A stretch of 64,000 bases of DNA from CAYFKJ01 sp964343605 (lineage in GTDB: Bacteria > Pseudomonadota > Alphaproteobacteria > UBA2966), in assembly GCA_964343605.1 (NCBI GenBank), contig CAYFKJ010000002.1, forward strand, positions 434,001 through 498,000, given 5' to 3'. The notes under the pieces are model-generated. The model was not told the DNA's origin. It saw only the letters and a list, made by a program, of their open reading frames with translations, and did no database searches. The translations under genes were made by a program, and so were the position numbers. Below, one piece after another: positions 1 to 9,400 of the stretch (its first letter is position 1; every line of letters begins with the position of its first letter).

Positions 1-72
1 GCTTCTTTCCGGGCCGCGCAATGTCAAACGTTCCGTTTCAAGATTTGGTGCGGACGTCAATGGCTGTTGCAA
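1..72 (-). CDS. GNAT N-acetyltransferase, N-terminal fragment (runs off left edge)
   Basis: Only the first 24 codons are inside the window. The minus-strand frame reads L-E-T-E-R-L-T-L-R-G-P, the typical first beta strand of RimJ/RimL-type GNAT acetyltransferases. A TTG at 72-70 is placed five bases after a clean AAGGAG ribosome site, so I chose it. An in-frame ATG at 96-94 is the alternative start but has no good site. The gene is divergent from the cyclase gene on the other strand. The substrate cannot be guessed from this fragment, and the family call rests on one short motif. Confidence 0.55.
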   Translation of the reverse strand, partial: MQQPLTSAPNLETERLTLRGPERS

Positions 73-332
73 AGGTGTCTCCTTATTTCCCGACATCTTA
101 GCGTTCCCTATCCATGACGGCGAGTGTAAGGCCTAACTTCGGTCTCGAAGTGAATGACAACTTCGTCCGCTACTCGGTCGTTGCTGCAGTTTTGTCGGAC
201 GATTGCTGCCGGCAAAAAGCGCACTCATGACCAGCCTTACCTTCGACGCATCAAGTACAAACCACTGACGCGGTCATAGCAGCCACAATGCAATTCGGTT
301 AATCTTTGCCCGATCATCTCCTGGGGAGGACG
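73..332. other. Intergenic region between divergent acetyltransferase and cyclase genes
   Basis: No coding frame is convincing here. The stretch should hold both divergent promoters. I see a 6-bp inverted repeat ACTTCG-GTCT-CGAAGT at 136-151, possibly an operator, and the cyclase ribosome site GGGGAGGA at 323-330. No clear -35/-10 pair stands out. Confidence 0.4.
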
Positions 333-2069
333 ATGGCCGAGGTCGGGAAAACCAATCGAAGATTGGCGGCGGTGCTGATTGCCGATGTGGCGGGCTACAC
401 CCGGTTGGTGGAGCAGGACACCGACGGTACGGTCGCGGCCTGGTCGGCGGCGCGGGCCGACGTTATCGAACCCGCTATCGACAGCCATGGCGGCCGCATC
501 GTAAAGCTCACGGGCGACGGTTTTCTGGCTGAATTCCCGACCGTTCAGGACGCCGTTAAATGCGCCGTCTCAATGCAGTCCGACCTGGCGTCAAATCCTC
601 TCAATTTCCGCATGGGCGTGAACCTCGGCGACATCGTCGACGACGGCCAGGACATCCACGGCGAAGGCGTCAACATCGCCGCCCGGATCGAAGCGCTGGC
701 GGGCGAAGGCGGGATTTGCGTGTCGGGCATGGTGTACGAATCCGTCCGAAACCGGCTGGACTATGCCTTCGAAGACTTAGGCGCGCACGAAGTCAAACAT
801 GTCTCCGCCCCGGTGCATGTATTTCGGGTGGCCTGGGACACGGACGCAAATGCCCAATCCGATGACAAGGCCTTGCCGGCGAAGCCGTCGGTCGCGGTTC
901 TGCCTTTTGACAACATGTCGGGGGACGCGGAACAGGAATACTTCTCCGACGGCATAACCGAGGACATCATTGCCGCCCTCAGCCGCGTGCGCCAGTTCTT
1001 CGTGATCGCGCGCAACTCGACATTCGCCTACAAGGGCCAAAGCGCCGACATCCGGCGCGTTGCCTCTGAACTCGGTGTCCGCTATGTGCTGGAGGGCAGC
1101 GTGCGCAAGGCGTCCAACCGCATACGCCTGACCGCGCAGCTGCCCGACGGGCCGAGCGGCAACCATCTCTGGGCGGAACGCTACGACCGCGACCTCGATG
1201 ACATCTTCGATCTACAGGACGAATTGACCCAAACCATCGTCGGCGCCATCGAGCCGGAACTGAACAAGGCCGAGCAAGCACGGGCGCGGCTTAAGAAACC
1301 GGAAAACCTCGGGGTGTGGGATATCTACCAGCGCGGCATGTCGGAGCTTCACAAGCTAACGGCCGAGAGCCTGCCGAAAGCCGAAGCCGCATTTTCCCGG
1401 GCGGCGGAGATGGACCCGAATTTTGCCCCGGCGTATACGGGTTTGGCGAATTTGCAGTATTACAGCCTGGTTCTCGGCCATGCCCACGATCCGGACGCCG
1501 CACGGCGAAAGGCATTGGTGGCCGGACGCAAGGCCGTTGAAGTTGACCGCGAAGACGCTGATGCGCATTGCGCCGTCGGCCGGGCGTATATATCCAACAG
1601 GATGTTCGACGACGCCATGGCCGAGCTTCGGCATGCCATCGATCTCAATCCGAGCGATGCACTGGCGCACTACAGCCTGGGTGCGGCGCAAGTTTTCCGC
1701 GGCCAGCCGGAACCAAGCCTGCCGCATCTTGACGATGCCATCCGTCTCAGCCCCCACGATGCCAATATGGGCTCGTTCCTTGTTCGAAAAGCACAGGCGA
1801 TGCTCTATCTCCGCCGGCACGAAGAAGCCGCTGATTGGGCGCGGCGGGCCCTGTTGTTGCCCAATTTTCAGTGGTCGCGTTACGCCGTTCTTGCGTCGGC
1901 CCTGGGGCATCTTGGCCGACAGGAAGAGGCGGCGTCCGCGCTCAATGAACTGCTTCAACGCATACCCGATTTCTCGGAGCAATATGCCCTCGACTACTCG
2001 CCCTGGCTCGATGATGACCATTTCAAGCATTTGTTCGACGGACTCCGCATAGCCGGGCTAAGCGTTTAG
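333..2069 (+). CDS. Class III adenylate cyclase with TolB-like domain and TPR repeats
   Basis: Cytosolic signalling protein of 578 aa. Residues about 10-170 are a class III nucleotide cyclase domain. The metal aspartates are D18 (IADVAGYT) and D62 (TGDGF), the purine-selecting pair is K58 and D107, and the transition-state residues are N114 and R118, so it should be active and make cAMP. Residues about 186-310 resemble the TolB N-terminal fold (VAVLPFDNMSGD...), and about 340-570 form TPR repeats. This cyclase-TolB-TPR order is common in alphaproteobacteria with many cyclases. The ATG at 333 follows GGGGAGGA, whereas a TTG at 306 has no site. The TPR part probably binds a partner. It stands alone as a transcription unit. 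Confidence 0.88.
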   Translation: MAEVGKTNRRLAAVLIADVAGYTRLVEQDTDGTVAAWSAARADVIEPAIDSHGGRIVKLTGDGFLAEFPTVQDAVKCAVSMQSDLASNPLNFRMGVNLGDIVDDGQDIHGEGVNIAARIEALAGEGGICVSGMVYESVRNRLDYAFEDLGAHEVKHVSAPVHVFRVAWDTDANAQSDDKALPAKPSVAVLPFDNMSGDAEQEYFSDGITEDIIAALSRVRQFFVIARNSTFAYKGQSADIRRVASELGVRYVLEGSVRKASNRIRLTAQLPDGPSGNHLWAERYDRDLDDIFDLQDELTQTIVGAIEPELNKAEQARARLKKPENLGVWDIYQRGMSELHKLTAESLPKAEAAFSRAAEMDPNFAPAYTGLANLQYYSLVLGHAHDPDAARRKALVAGRKAVEVDREDADAHCAVGRAYISNRMFDDAMAELRHAIDLNPSDALAHYSLGAAQVFRGQPEPSLPHLDDAIRLSPHDANMGSFLVRKAQAMLYLRRHEEAADWARRALLLPNFQWSRYAVLASALGHLGRQEEAASALNELLQRIPDFSEQYALDYSPWLDDDHFKHLFDGLRIAGLSV

Positions 2070-2231
2070 TAGAGAGAACCAAAGAATTGTCTCTGGGAGT
2101 TCCGGAAACGCCATTTCACATCTGAAGCGGACAACGGGCCTCGATTTTATCGATCAGGGGTCATATGCTCTGGCGCGGTGACCGTTCGGCGCCGGATTTG
2201 CTCAAATTGAACCAGGCAGCCGAGTGACGGC

Positions 2232-3002
2232 ATGACTTTCTCCGCCCTAATTTTCGATGTTGACGGCACCCTGGCGGAAACCGAGGAATACCACCGTCAG
2301 GCCTTCAATCTGGCGTTCCGGCAGGAAGGTCTCGGCTGGAACTGGGACCACGATCTGTATCGTGATCTGCTGTCGGTGACGGGGGGTAAGGAACGCATTC
2401 GCCATTACGCATCCAGGTGTGATGCGGAGTTCCTCCGATCCGGAAATGCCGATCAACTGATCCGGTCACTCCATGAGAAGAAGACAGAAAATTACGCCGA
2501 GATCATCACGTCGGGCGATGTCGTCCTGCGGCCCGGTATCGAGCGCCTGATCGAAGAGGCCAGGTCCAACGACTATCGCCTCGCCATTTCGACGACGACG
2601 ACGCGCGATAACGTCCTGAACCTGCTGACCGCAACGCTGGGTGGCAAGGGGCCGGAACTATTTGACGCCATTTCGGCCAGCGATTCGGCCGAACGGAAAA
2701 AGCCTGCCCCGGACGTGTATTTCGATGTCCTCGAAAAACTCGACCGCCGCGCGGATCAGTGCGTGGCGTTCGAGGATTCACAAAACGGACTCCTGTCGGC
2801 GCGTCGGGCGGGGATCGACACCGTCGTGACCCTGAGCGAATTCACGTCCTGCGACGAGCCGGCCGATGCGCTGGCGGTGGTATCGAACCTGGGGGGGCCG
2901 GGACGTCCGTGCCAGATCGTCCAGGGCGATATGCGCGGCCGGGAGTATGTCGACCTGGAACTTCTGGAACTATGGCTCCAGATGCCTTCCGGGAACTCGT
3001 AG
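2232..3002 (+). CDS. HAD-superfamily hydrolase, CbbY/phosphoglycolate phosphatase-like
   Basis: Soluble 256-aa phosphatase. Motif I is FDVDGT (nucleophile D9, acid/base D11), a helical cap follows, motif II is the ST cluster in ISTTTTRDN, the motif III lysine lies in ERKKPAPDVY, and motif IV is FEDSQNG. This arrangement matches the CbbY branch (subfamily IA), which dephosphorylates small sugar phosphates; plant and Rhodobacter CbbY act on xylulose-1,5-bisphosphate, a Rubisco inhibitor. No Calvin-cycle gene is nearby, so the real substrate is open. The start ATG is at 2232. It is preceded by 162 noncoding bases with no clear terminator. Confidence 0.85.
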   Translation: MTFSALIFDVDGTLAETEEYHRQAFNLAFRQEGLGWNWDHDLYRDLLSVTGGKERIRHYASRCDAEFLRSGNADQLIRSLHEKKTENYAEIITSGDVVLRPGIERLIEEARSNDYRLAISTTTTRDNVLNLLTATLGGKGPELFDAISASDSAERKKPAPDVYFDVLEKLDRRADQCVAFEDSQNGLLSARRAGIDTVVTLSEFTSCDEPADALAVVSNLGGPGRPCQIVQGDMRGREYVDLELLELWLQMPSGNS

Positions 3003-3087
3003 CGGGTACGCGTCCCCAATTTACCGGTTTGATCTTCCGGCGACATTTCAGCATCATCGGCCGGAAGATGCGACAAACCATGTCGGA

Positions 3088-3528
3088 ATGATCGGGTATC
3101 TGAAATTGAACGGATCCAGCGGAACGAGGGCCATAGTCCGATTTCTTGCCGCCCATGTTGTCCTGATCAACCTAACAGGAACGGCGGCCGCTGAAAGTCT
3201 CCGCTACAGTTGCCGGCCCTTGGTGCCCCATTTCTGCGGCAACATCCATATCGGCTGTATGAACCCAACGGACATTCCCACGGAACCGATAGAGATCGAG
3301 ATCCGGCAATCGGACGCCCTGGTGCAGTTCGGCGACCGGGAGCAGCCGATTCAAGCCCGGGTAAAGCGGGACGATGCCATGGTGATTAGACCGGTCAACA
3401 GCCGGGATTGGATTCGCATTCGACCCGACCTCCAATTCGCTCAACGCATTTACCGTGGAAGACTGACGGCCATGGCTTATGGCGTTTGCAAGATGAAGAC
3501 CGATACCGGACCCTCCACGTCCAATTGA
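3088..3528 (+). CDS. Hypothetical secreted protein
   Basis: I do not recognise this 146-aa protein. After a polar N-terminus it has a hydrophobic stretch (IVRFLAAHVVLINLTG) ending in T-A-A-A-E, which fits a Sec signal peptide cleaved near residue 33. The mature part is rich in charged beta-like segments (IEIEIRQSD, IQARVKRDD) and has five cysteines, suggesting disulfides in the periplasm. The start ATG at 3088 has a weak GGA ribosome site. It lies between the HAD gene and the hydrolase lipoprotein on the same strand. Codon use looks normal for the window and the opposite-strand frame is less convincing. Confidence 0.55.
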   Translation: MIGYLKLNGSSGTRAIVRFLAAHVVLINLTGTAAAESLRYSCRPLVPHFCGNIHIGCMNPTDIPTEPIEIEIRQSDALVQFGDREQPIQARVKRDDAMVIRPVNSRDWIRIRPDLQFAQRIYRGRLTAMAYGVCKMKTDTGPSTSN

Positions 3529-3597
3529 TCGCGGCACGGGAGGGAGTTCCCAGACATTACTGCGGAAACTACGGAACTGTGCTAAACTAATAGGTTG

Positions 3598-4389
3598 ATG
3601 GGGCGCAACCTGACAGATCGCATTGTGATCGCCCGGCAGTTGTCGGTGATGGCGATCCTCGTCGCGCTCGCAGCCTGTGCCGGCCCAGCGCAGAACGTGG
3701 AGCGGACCTGGGATAAAGCCGTCGTCAGCATTACCGGATTTGGCGCATTTGTCGGCCTCGACAACGCCTATTTGGGCAAGCATCTCGCGAAATTCCCACC
3801 GGGTAAGAAGTTCCCGACCATGATCTACATGCATGGCGGCGGCGGTGTGTCGTCCCGCACGGCGATGGGCGACATCGATACGGCTAGGATCGCAGGTCTT
3901 ATCGTCATCGCCCCTGACAGCTTCGCCCGCAATCGATCCAAGAACCCCGATATCGATCCCAACGTCGCCTGTTATCGCTGCGGTGATGAGATGGCTTTGA
4001 TTGGGCAATTGCGCCGGGCGGAACTCGCCTATGCCGTTGAGCAAGTGCGCAAATTGCCCTGGGTGGATCAAGACAATCTCTTTGGCTGGGGACATAGCGA
4101 GGGTACATTTGGAATGGCTCCCTATTCCGGAAATGTGTTCAAGGCACGCGTTATTACCGGTCACGGTTGTCGAGACGGGCTTGGCGCCAAGGAACCCACG
4201 CTGGCAATCATCTCCGCAAAGGATCCCTTCGCTAAGAAGTGGCGCTCCAGTTGCGAACGTTTTGTTTCGTCCAAGAAAAACCTAACCTATTTGGAAATTC
4301 CCGGAACCGAGCACAACGCAGCACAGACCGAGGAGGGCAAGCGGGCTTTCCTTCAGTTCATCCGCCGCCATATCACACCGCCTCAATGA
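3598..4389 (+). CDS. Alpha/beta-hydrolase lipoprotein (dienelactone-hydrolase-like)
   Basis: 263-aa predicted lipoprotein. The signal peptide ends in a lipobox LAAC with acylated cysteine C27. The hydrolase fold shows an oxyanion-hole HGGGG at about 79-83, the nucleophile elbow G-H-S-E-G with S167, and a late histidine in GTEHNAA. The family hydrolyses esters or similar bonds; the substrate is unknown. It shares several blocks with the minus-strand lipoprotein at 9920-10693 (PDSFAR, RKLPWVDQ versus RKIPWIDQ, FKARV, G-GC), so the two are paralogues. ATG 3598 is preferred over TTG 3595; neither has a strong ribosome site. It is convergent with the aldo/keto reductase. Confidence 0.72.
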   Translation: MGRNLTDRIVIARQLSVMAILVALAACAGPAQNVERTWDKAVVSITGFGAFVGLDNAYLGKHLAKFPPGKKFPTMIYMHGGGGVSSRTAMGDIDTARIAGLIVIAPDSFARNRSKNPDIDPNVACYRCGDEMALIGQLRRAELAYAVEQVRKLPWVDQDNLFGWGHSEGTFGMAPYSGNVFKARVITGHGCRDGLGAKEPTLAIISAKDPFAKKWRSSCERFVSSKKNLTYLEIPGTEHNAAQTEEGKRAFLQFIRRHITPPQ

Positions 4390-4402
4390 CTCTCGATACG
4401 CC

Positions 4403-5344
4403 TTAAAGGCTCTCAATGTGCCGGATCATGCGACGGCGGGTCTTCGCCTCCGGCAGGCGGCCTTGGGCCGCGCCCATGTTCTCGCGCATGTGATCGACCC
4501 TGGAGGTTGCCGGTATGGCGCAGGTGACGGCCGGGTGGGAAACGATGAATTTGAGGAAGAACTGAGCCCAGTTGGCGCAATCGAATTCCGCCGTCCAGGG
4601 GGGCAGCGGATGGCGGTCGAAGTGATCGAACAGGGCTCCCCGCCGGAACGGCCGGTTGATGATCACGGCCAGGCGGCGCTCGGCGGCCAGCGGCAGGAGT
4701 CGCCGTTCGGCCTCCCGGTCAAGGACGTTGTAGGTAAACTGGACGAAATCGATCGGAGCAGAGGCCATAATTTTCGCCAATGTATCGTGGCGGCGGCCGT
4801 GGGAGGTGGTGACGCCGATATATCGGACGCGGCCCTCGGCCTTCCATTGAAGCAGGGTCTCCAGATGTGCCTGCCACGACCACAGGTTATGGACCTGCAT
4901 CAAATCGAAAGGCCCCTGATCCCACAAGCGCTCTGAGCGCTCCATTTGCTGAATGCCGTACCATTGCATGGGTGTCCATACCTTGGTCGCGGCGAACAGC
5001 TTCTCGATGTCGCCGACACGCGCCAGGGAGTGGCCGATCACCGCCTCGGAGGTGCCGTACATGGGCGATGAATCGATCATGCCCCCGCCGGCCTCGAAAA
5101 ACGCATTGAGCACCTGAACGCGGACGTCCCGCGCCGCCTGGTCATCACCGACATCGAAGGTCAGCCACGATCCCATGCCGACGATAGGTAACCGCTCACC
5201 GGTCTTCGGGATCGGTTTGGCCAACGGTGACGTAGCGGCGGCTGGCTTGCCGGGGAGGCCGAAAGGAACCGCCGCGCCCAAGGCCGTCATGGACGCGAGG
5301 AAGGCGCGGCGCGAGGTATTCCGTGTTCCTGGCTTCGTCATCAA
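4403..5344 (-). CDS. Tat-exported aldo/keto reductase
   Basis: 313-aa periplasmic oxidoreductase. A twin-arginine signal (SRRAFLASMTALGAAV, ending near PAAA) indicates export in a folded state, possibly with bound NADPH. The aldo/keto reductase barrel follows with the usual tetrad: D91 and Y96 (MIDSSPMYG), K121 (AATKVW) and H152 (QVHNLW). The family reduces carbonyls with NAD(P)H; Tat-exported members are a minority and their electron source is unclear. It starts seven bases before the end of the DUF1194 gene's tail region, and both read leftward, so they are probably co-transcribed. Confidence 0.85.
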   Translation of the reverse strand: MMTKPGTRNTSRRAFLASMTALGAAVPFGLPGKPAAATSPLAKPIPKTGERLPIVGMGSWLTFDVGDDQAARDVRVQVLNAFFEAGGGMIDSSPMYGTSEAVIGHSLARVGDIEKLFAATKVWTPMQWYGIQQMERSERLWDQGPFDLMQVHNLWSWQAHLETLLQWKAEGRVRYIGVTTSHGRRHDTLAKIMASAPIDFVQFTYNVLDREAERRLLPLAAERRLAVIINRPFRRGALFDHFDRHPLPPWTAEFDCANWAQFFLKFIVSHPAVTCAIPATSRVDHMRENMGAAQGRLPEAKTRRRMIRHIESL

Positions 5345-5350
5345 CCGCCC

Positions 5351-6181
5351 TCAGAAGTCATGTAGAGGAAGGAGTGGCCGATAACCTTTGAGGAATTCCT
5401 GAAGCTGGATTTCACCGGCGTTGCAAGGAATACGAGGTTTCATGTCGGCGTAACGCAAAAAGGGGGGGAGCAAAGGTCGGCCGGAAATTTCCGTTACCAG
5501 CTTGCGACGGATGGCGCGGGCGAAATCGTGGAAGCCGTGGGCAGTCACGATGAATGAACCTGCGCCGCCAATCACGCAGTCCTCGTAGTAGCGGTCCAGA
5601 TCGGGCATCAGCGGGTACCCGCTGACGTTGGGACGGTCGTTTAGGATCGGCAAGCCGTTTATGACAATACCTTCGGCAACGGCGCGGTCGCGCGCAAGGT
5701 CTACAGGTGCGCCACTGTTGTTGGGTCCGTCACCCGAAATATCGATGATGCGCCGGGTACCGCGAAAACCGTTGCCCTTGAAGTGGTTGGCGCCGAAGGC
5801 AATGGCGCCGCTGATTGAAGTCCACTCCACCCAATCGGCGCTTGCCCCTTCGACGGCTTTGGCGAATTCAGCGGCACTGCCCGAATCTCCGACTTCAGTC
5901 CAATCGACCCGGGTTCTCTGGTACCGATCGCTGCCCCACTCGACATAGGTGACGGCGATTCGGCCGAGACGGCCCAACCGGATCGCACGGATAACATCCT
6001 GATGGCGAAACGCCCGGACGAACCCGCTGCGCTGTAACGCCGCTTCCTGGGAATCCATACTCCTGGATATGTCGACTGCCAACACCAGTTCCAAGTCGAC
6101 GGTACGCACCGTCGCCGCCGCATTGGGGGGCAACGACAGACAGAAGCAGGCCGTCGCAATGATTTGCCGGAGCTTAATAAT
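5351..6181 (-). CDS. DUF1194 von Willebrand A-like secreted protein, probable ATT start
   Basis: 276 aa with the proposed start. The mature part opens with a MIDAS metal site D-x-S-x-S (LAVDISRSMDS) and matches the DUF1194 family of secreted vWA-like proteins, whose function is unknown. The only conventional start in frame is TTG at 6133, but that cuts away a clear signal peptide encoded just upstream (LRQIIATACFCLSLPPNAAA). Open frame continues to a stop near 6268 with no ATG, GTG or TTG. ATT codons at 6181-6179 and 6178-6176 lie 6 to 9 bases behind AAAGGA, so initiation at ATT is my best reading. A sequencing error is the alternative. It probably shares a transcript with the reductase downstream. 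Confidence 0.72.
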   Translation of the reverse strand: MIKLRQIIATACFCLSLPPNAAATVRTVDLELVLAVDISRSMDSQEAALQRSGFVRAFRHQDVIRAIRLGRLGRIAVTYVEWGSDRYQRTRVDWTEVGDSGSAAEFAKAVEGASADWVEWTSISGAIAFGANHFKGNGFRGTRRIIDISGDGPNNSGAPVDLARDRAVAEGIVINGLPILNDRPNVSGYPLMPDLDRYYEDCVIGGAGSFIVTAHGFHDFARAIRRKLVTEISGRPLLPPFLRYADMKPRIPCNAGEIQLQEFLKGYRPLLPLHDF

Positions 6182-6412
6182 TGCCTGTCCTTTCGGCTTT
6201 ACAGCTTTCGAAATCTTACTAAACGATGCGTGGTGACATTGGGGTGCCGACGAGGGCGCGGTTTAGGTCTGCAAAACCGGCGGCCGGATTTCAAAGTAGC
6301 ATTTTGATGGCACGCGGGTGGCAAAATATCCCCGAGAACCGGCCGATCAGATGCCGAACCGGTTTTCCGGCAGGCCCTGCCCGATGCCGTCATGTCGCCC
6401 CCATCCGCCTAG

Positions 6413-9400
6413 TCAGTTGAGATCGACGGAAACCCTCTCGATCACCCTCTCACGCGGAAAGTACAGGGAGCATTTGGTGCCGACCTTGGGTTCGCTTTCG
6501 ATTATCAGCTTGCCTCCGTGGAGCTCGATTTGAGATTCGACCAGGGGCAAGCCCAGGCCCGTCCCTTCGTGCTGGCGATCGAGAGCGCTGTCTATCTGAC
6601 CGAATTTGGAAAGGGCTTTCGGGATATTTTCATGCGTCATCCCGATACCGGTATCCGAAATCGAAATCGACATGCCGCCGTCTTGGACCACTTCTGCCGA
6701 CACCAAAACCTCACCGCCTTCCGGCGTAAATTTCACGGCATTGGAAAGAAGGTTAAGCACCATCTGTTTGAACATTCTTTCGTCGGTGAGCAGCATGGGG
6801 ATGTCATCGGGAACACTTTCTCTGAGGGTGACACTTCCTTCAACGGCACGCTCGCGAACCAGATGAATCATCTGGTCGATCACCAGCGGGGCGAACACCC
6901 TGGTCTCCTCCATTTCGACTTTGCCGGCTTCCAGCTTCGAGAGGTCCAGTATGTCGTTGATGAGGGCGAGGAGGTGCGTTCCCGATTCATGAACCGCCGA
7001 GATGTATTCCGCCTGAGCGGTATTCAACTTCCCCCCAATACCTTTTCCAAGGATTTCCGAGAATCCGATAATGGCGTTGAGTGGGGTGCGCAGCTCATGG
7101 CTGACCATGGCAAGAAACTCGGATTTGGCGCGATTGCCGGCTTCGGCTTGATTCTTTGCCTTTATGAGTTCGTTTTTCGCCTTTTGTTGTTCCGTAATGT
7201 CGCGAAGGATAATCGTGAACAGCGGTGTCCCCTCGATTTCAAGCTTCGAAATGGACGCCGCTGCGGGAAATTCGTCTCCACTCTTGCGCTTCCCCTGAAT
7301 TGTCGAACGCTCGGATGTTTGATGCTCGTGTGCGATGTCGGTGTTGAAATCTTCAACCAGTTGAATCAGCCGTTCACCGACCCCACCGGGAACGAGCACG
7401 TCGAGCGGCCTGCCGATGATCTCGTTTGCAGAGTAGCCAAAAATATTTTCGGCTCCCTGGTTGAACATCCGGATGCATCGATCTTGATCGACGGAAATAA
7501 TTGCTTCCGGCGCAATTCTAAGAATGCCGGCCAAACGCGTTTCGGACGTGCGTATCGCACGTTCGGCGTTTCGAATTTGGGTGATGTCGTTCGCCAAGCT
7601 GAACACGCCCCTGATTGAGTCATCCTCAGCCTTGTCCGGGACCAAGGTTATCTGAACGTGCTGGTGACCAACCGTACCCAGGTTTCTCTCGCTCTCCATG
7701 ACGGTTTCCCGCCCGGCGACAGCCGCGTCAAATGCCTCTTGAGTGGTTTCGATCAGTTCTTCCGGGAGGACATCCTGCCGCCTTCTCCCGATCACCTCAT
7801 CCGGATCGAGGTTGAGCCATTTGGAGAAAGTTCGGTTGACGAATTGAAAGCGATTGTTGCTGTCGGTGTAGGTAATGGCAGCCGGCAGGGAATTCGCCAG
7901 CAGGCGTAAATGTTGTTCCCGTTCAGTTAGCTCCGCCGTTCGCTCGACGACCAACTCCTCCAGCCGAGTACGGTGTTGCTGCAGTTCGGCCTCGAATTTC
8001 TTTCTTTCCGTAATATCCCTATTGACCCCGACCCGGCCGACCGGAACGCCGTTCTCGTCATTGAATGTCGTTACCCAGCTTTCGACGACAATCCGGATTC
8101 CATCCTTTCTGAAGCACTCCACCTCGTCACTCCACGCGCCGCTTTTTTCGATGCCATCGAGAATGGCCGCTTGTGTAGTTCCGGGAATATCGTCTGCGTG
8201 AAGGATCCGAGCGGAGCGGCCTAGCACTTCCTCGGTGGTGTAACCGAATAGATCTTCAGCCCCTTTGTTCCAGTCTATTATTGTGCCGTCGTTGTCTGCG
8301 ACCACCACACCTTCGGAGATGTTCTCGATAACCTGAGCTTGGCGTTTTACGGCGATCTCCGCCTCAATCTGGTCCGTGACTTCGCTGGTGATATTGCCAA
8401 TACTATCCAAGCGCCCGTTTTCGTCCTTGATCGGAAACTTGGTGCAAACGAAGTGCCTCGTGGTGCCCGCCAGAGGTACCGTGACGACCCGGCGAACGGT
8501 TTTCTTGGTTTCCTTGACCTCACTTTCGATGGCCAGAAACGGTCCTGCTATCTCCTGGGGTATGAGTTCGCTGGTCCGTTTTCCAATGACGTCGCCGTCC
8601 GTCGAGTCCAGAAGCGCCCTTGCCCGATCGTTTGCAATCAGGATGCGGCCATCAAGGTCCTTGAGGTTGATTTCGAATGGGGCGGCGTTGATGATCGACT
8701 GGAGCAGTTTCTCGCTTTGGTCCAGCGCTTCGTGGACCGCCTTGCGTTCGGCGATTTCCGCTTCGAGCTCCTGCGTTCTTTCCTCGACCCGCTGTTCAAG
8801 CTTGTCGTGCGCGTCCAACAGCGCTGTTTGAGCCAGGAGCCGTTCCCGTTCGTGCCTCCGGCTTACCCGGCCGAACAATCCGATGACCAATAGACCGCCG
8901 AGCCACACGCTCCCGTGGGATGCGACCATTGCCTGTCTGCTCGGCTCGGAAGCGGCAAAATAAGGCTCAAGCGGTATCGAGACGCTCACGCCGCCGCGTA
9001 TGTCTCCGACTTTGAACCCCAGGTGACCATGGCATTTCACACACCCTTTCGCCATTTTCATGGGACGCATCAGGCGAATGAAGGGTGCGCCATCTATTGA
9101 TGTTTCGGCGACCACCTTTCTGGCACCACGAACGAACGACTCAAGCGCCTCCAATTCCCATTCATCGGCTTTGTTTACGGGATTGAGGAGTACTTTTGCC
9201 GTGATACTGCCCTTAACCCCGTACATCTCCTCATATTCATCCGTCATCTGCCGCATCATGTATGCCGGATTCATAAGCGTCAGTTCCTGACCGTCCTCGG
9301 TTCTGAGATCGCGATCCGGCAAATGAGCCATATACGGATTTGGGGGAGTTCTCTTGTCCGGCTTGACGTAGAGGCCGCCATGCCGCGTCGCCCACCTCCG

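Noticed and set aside
3172..4164. Antisense frame opposite the secreted protein and hydrolase lipoprotein
   Set aside because: It has no signal or domain and conflicts with two plus-strand genes that have both.
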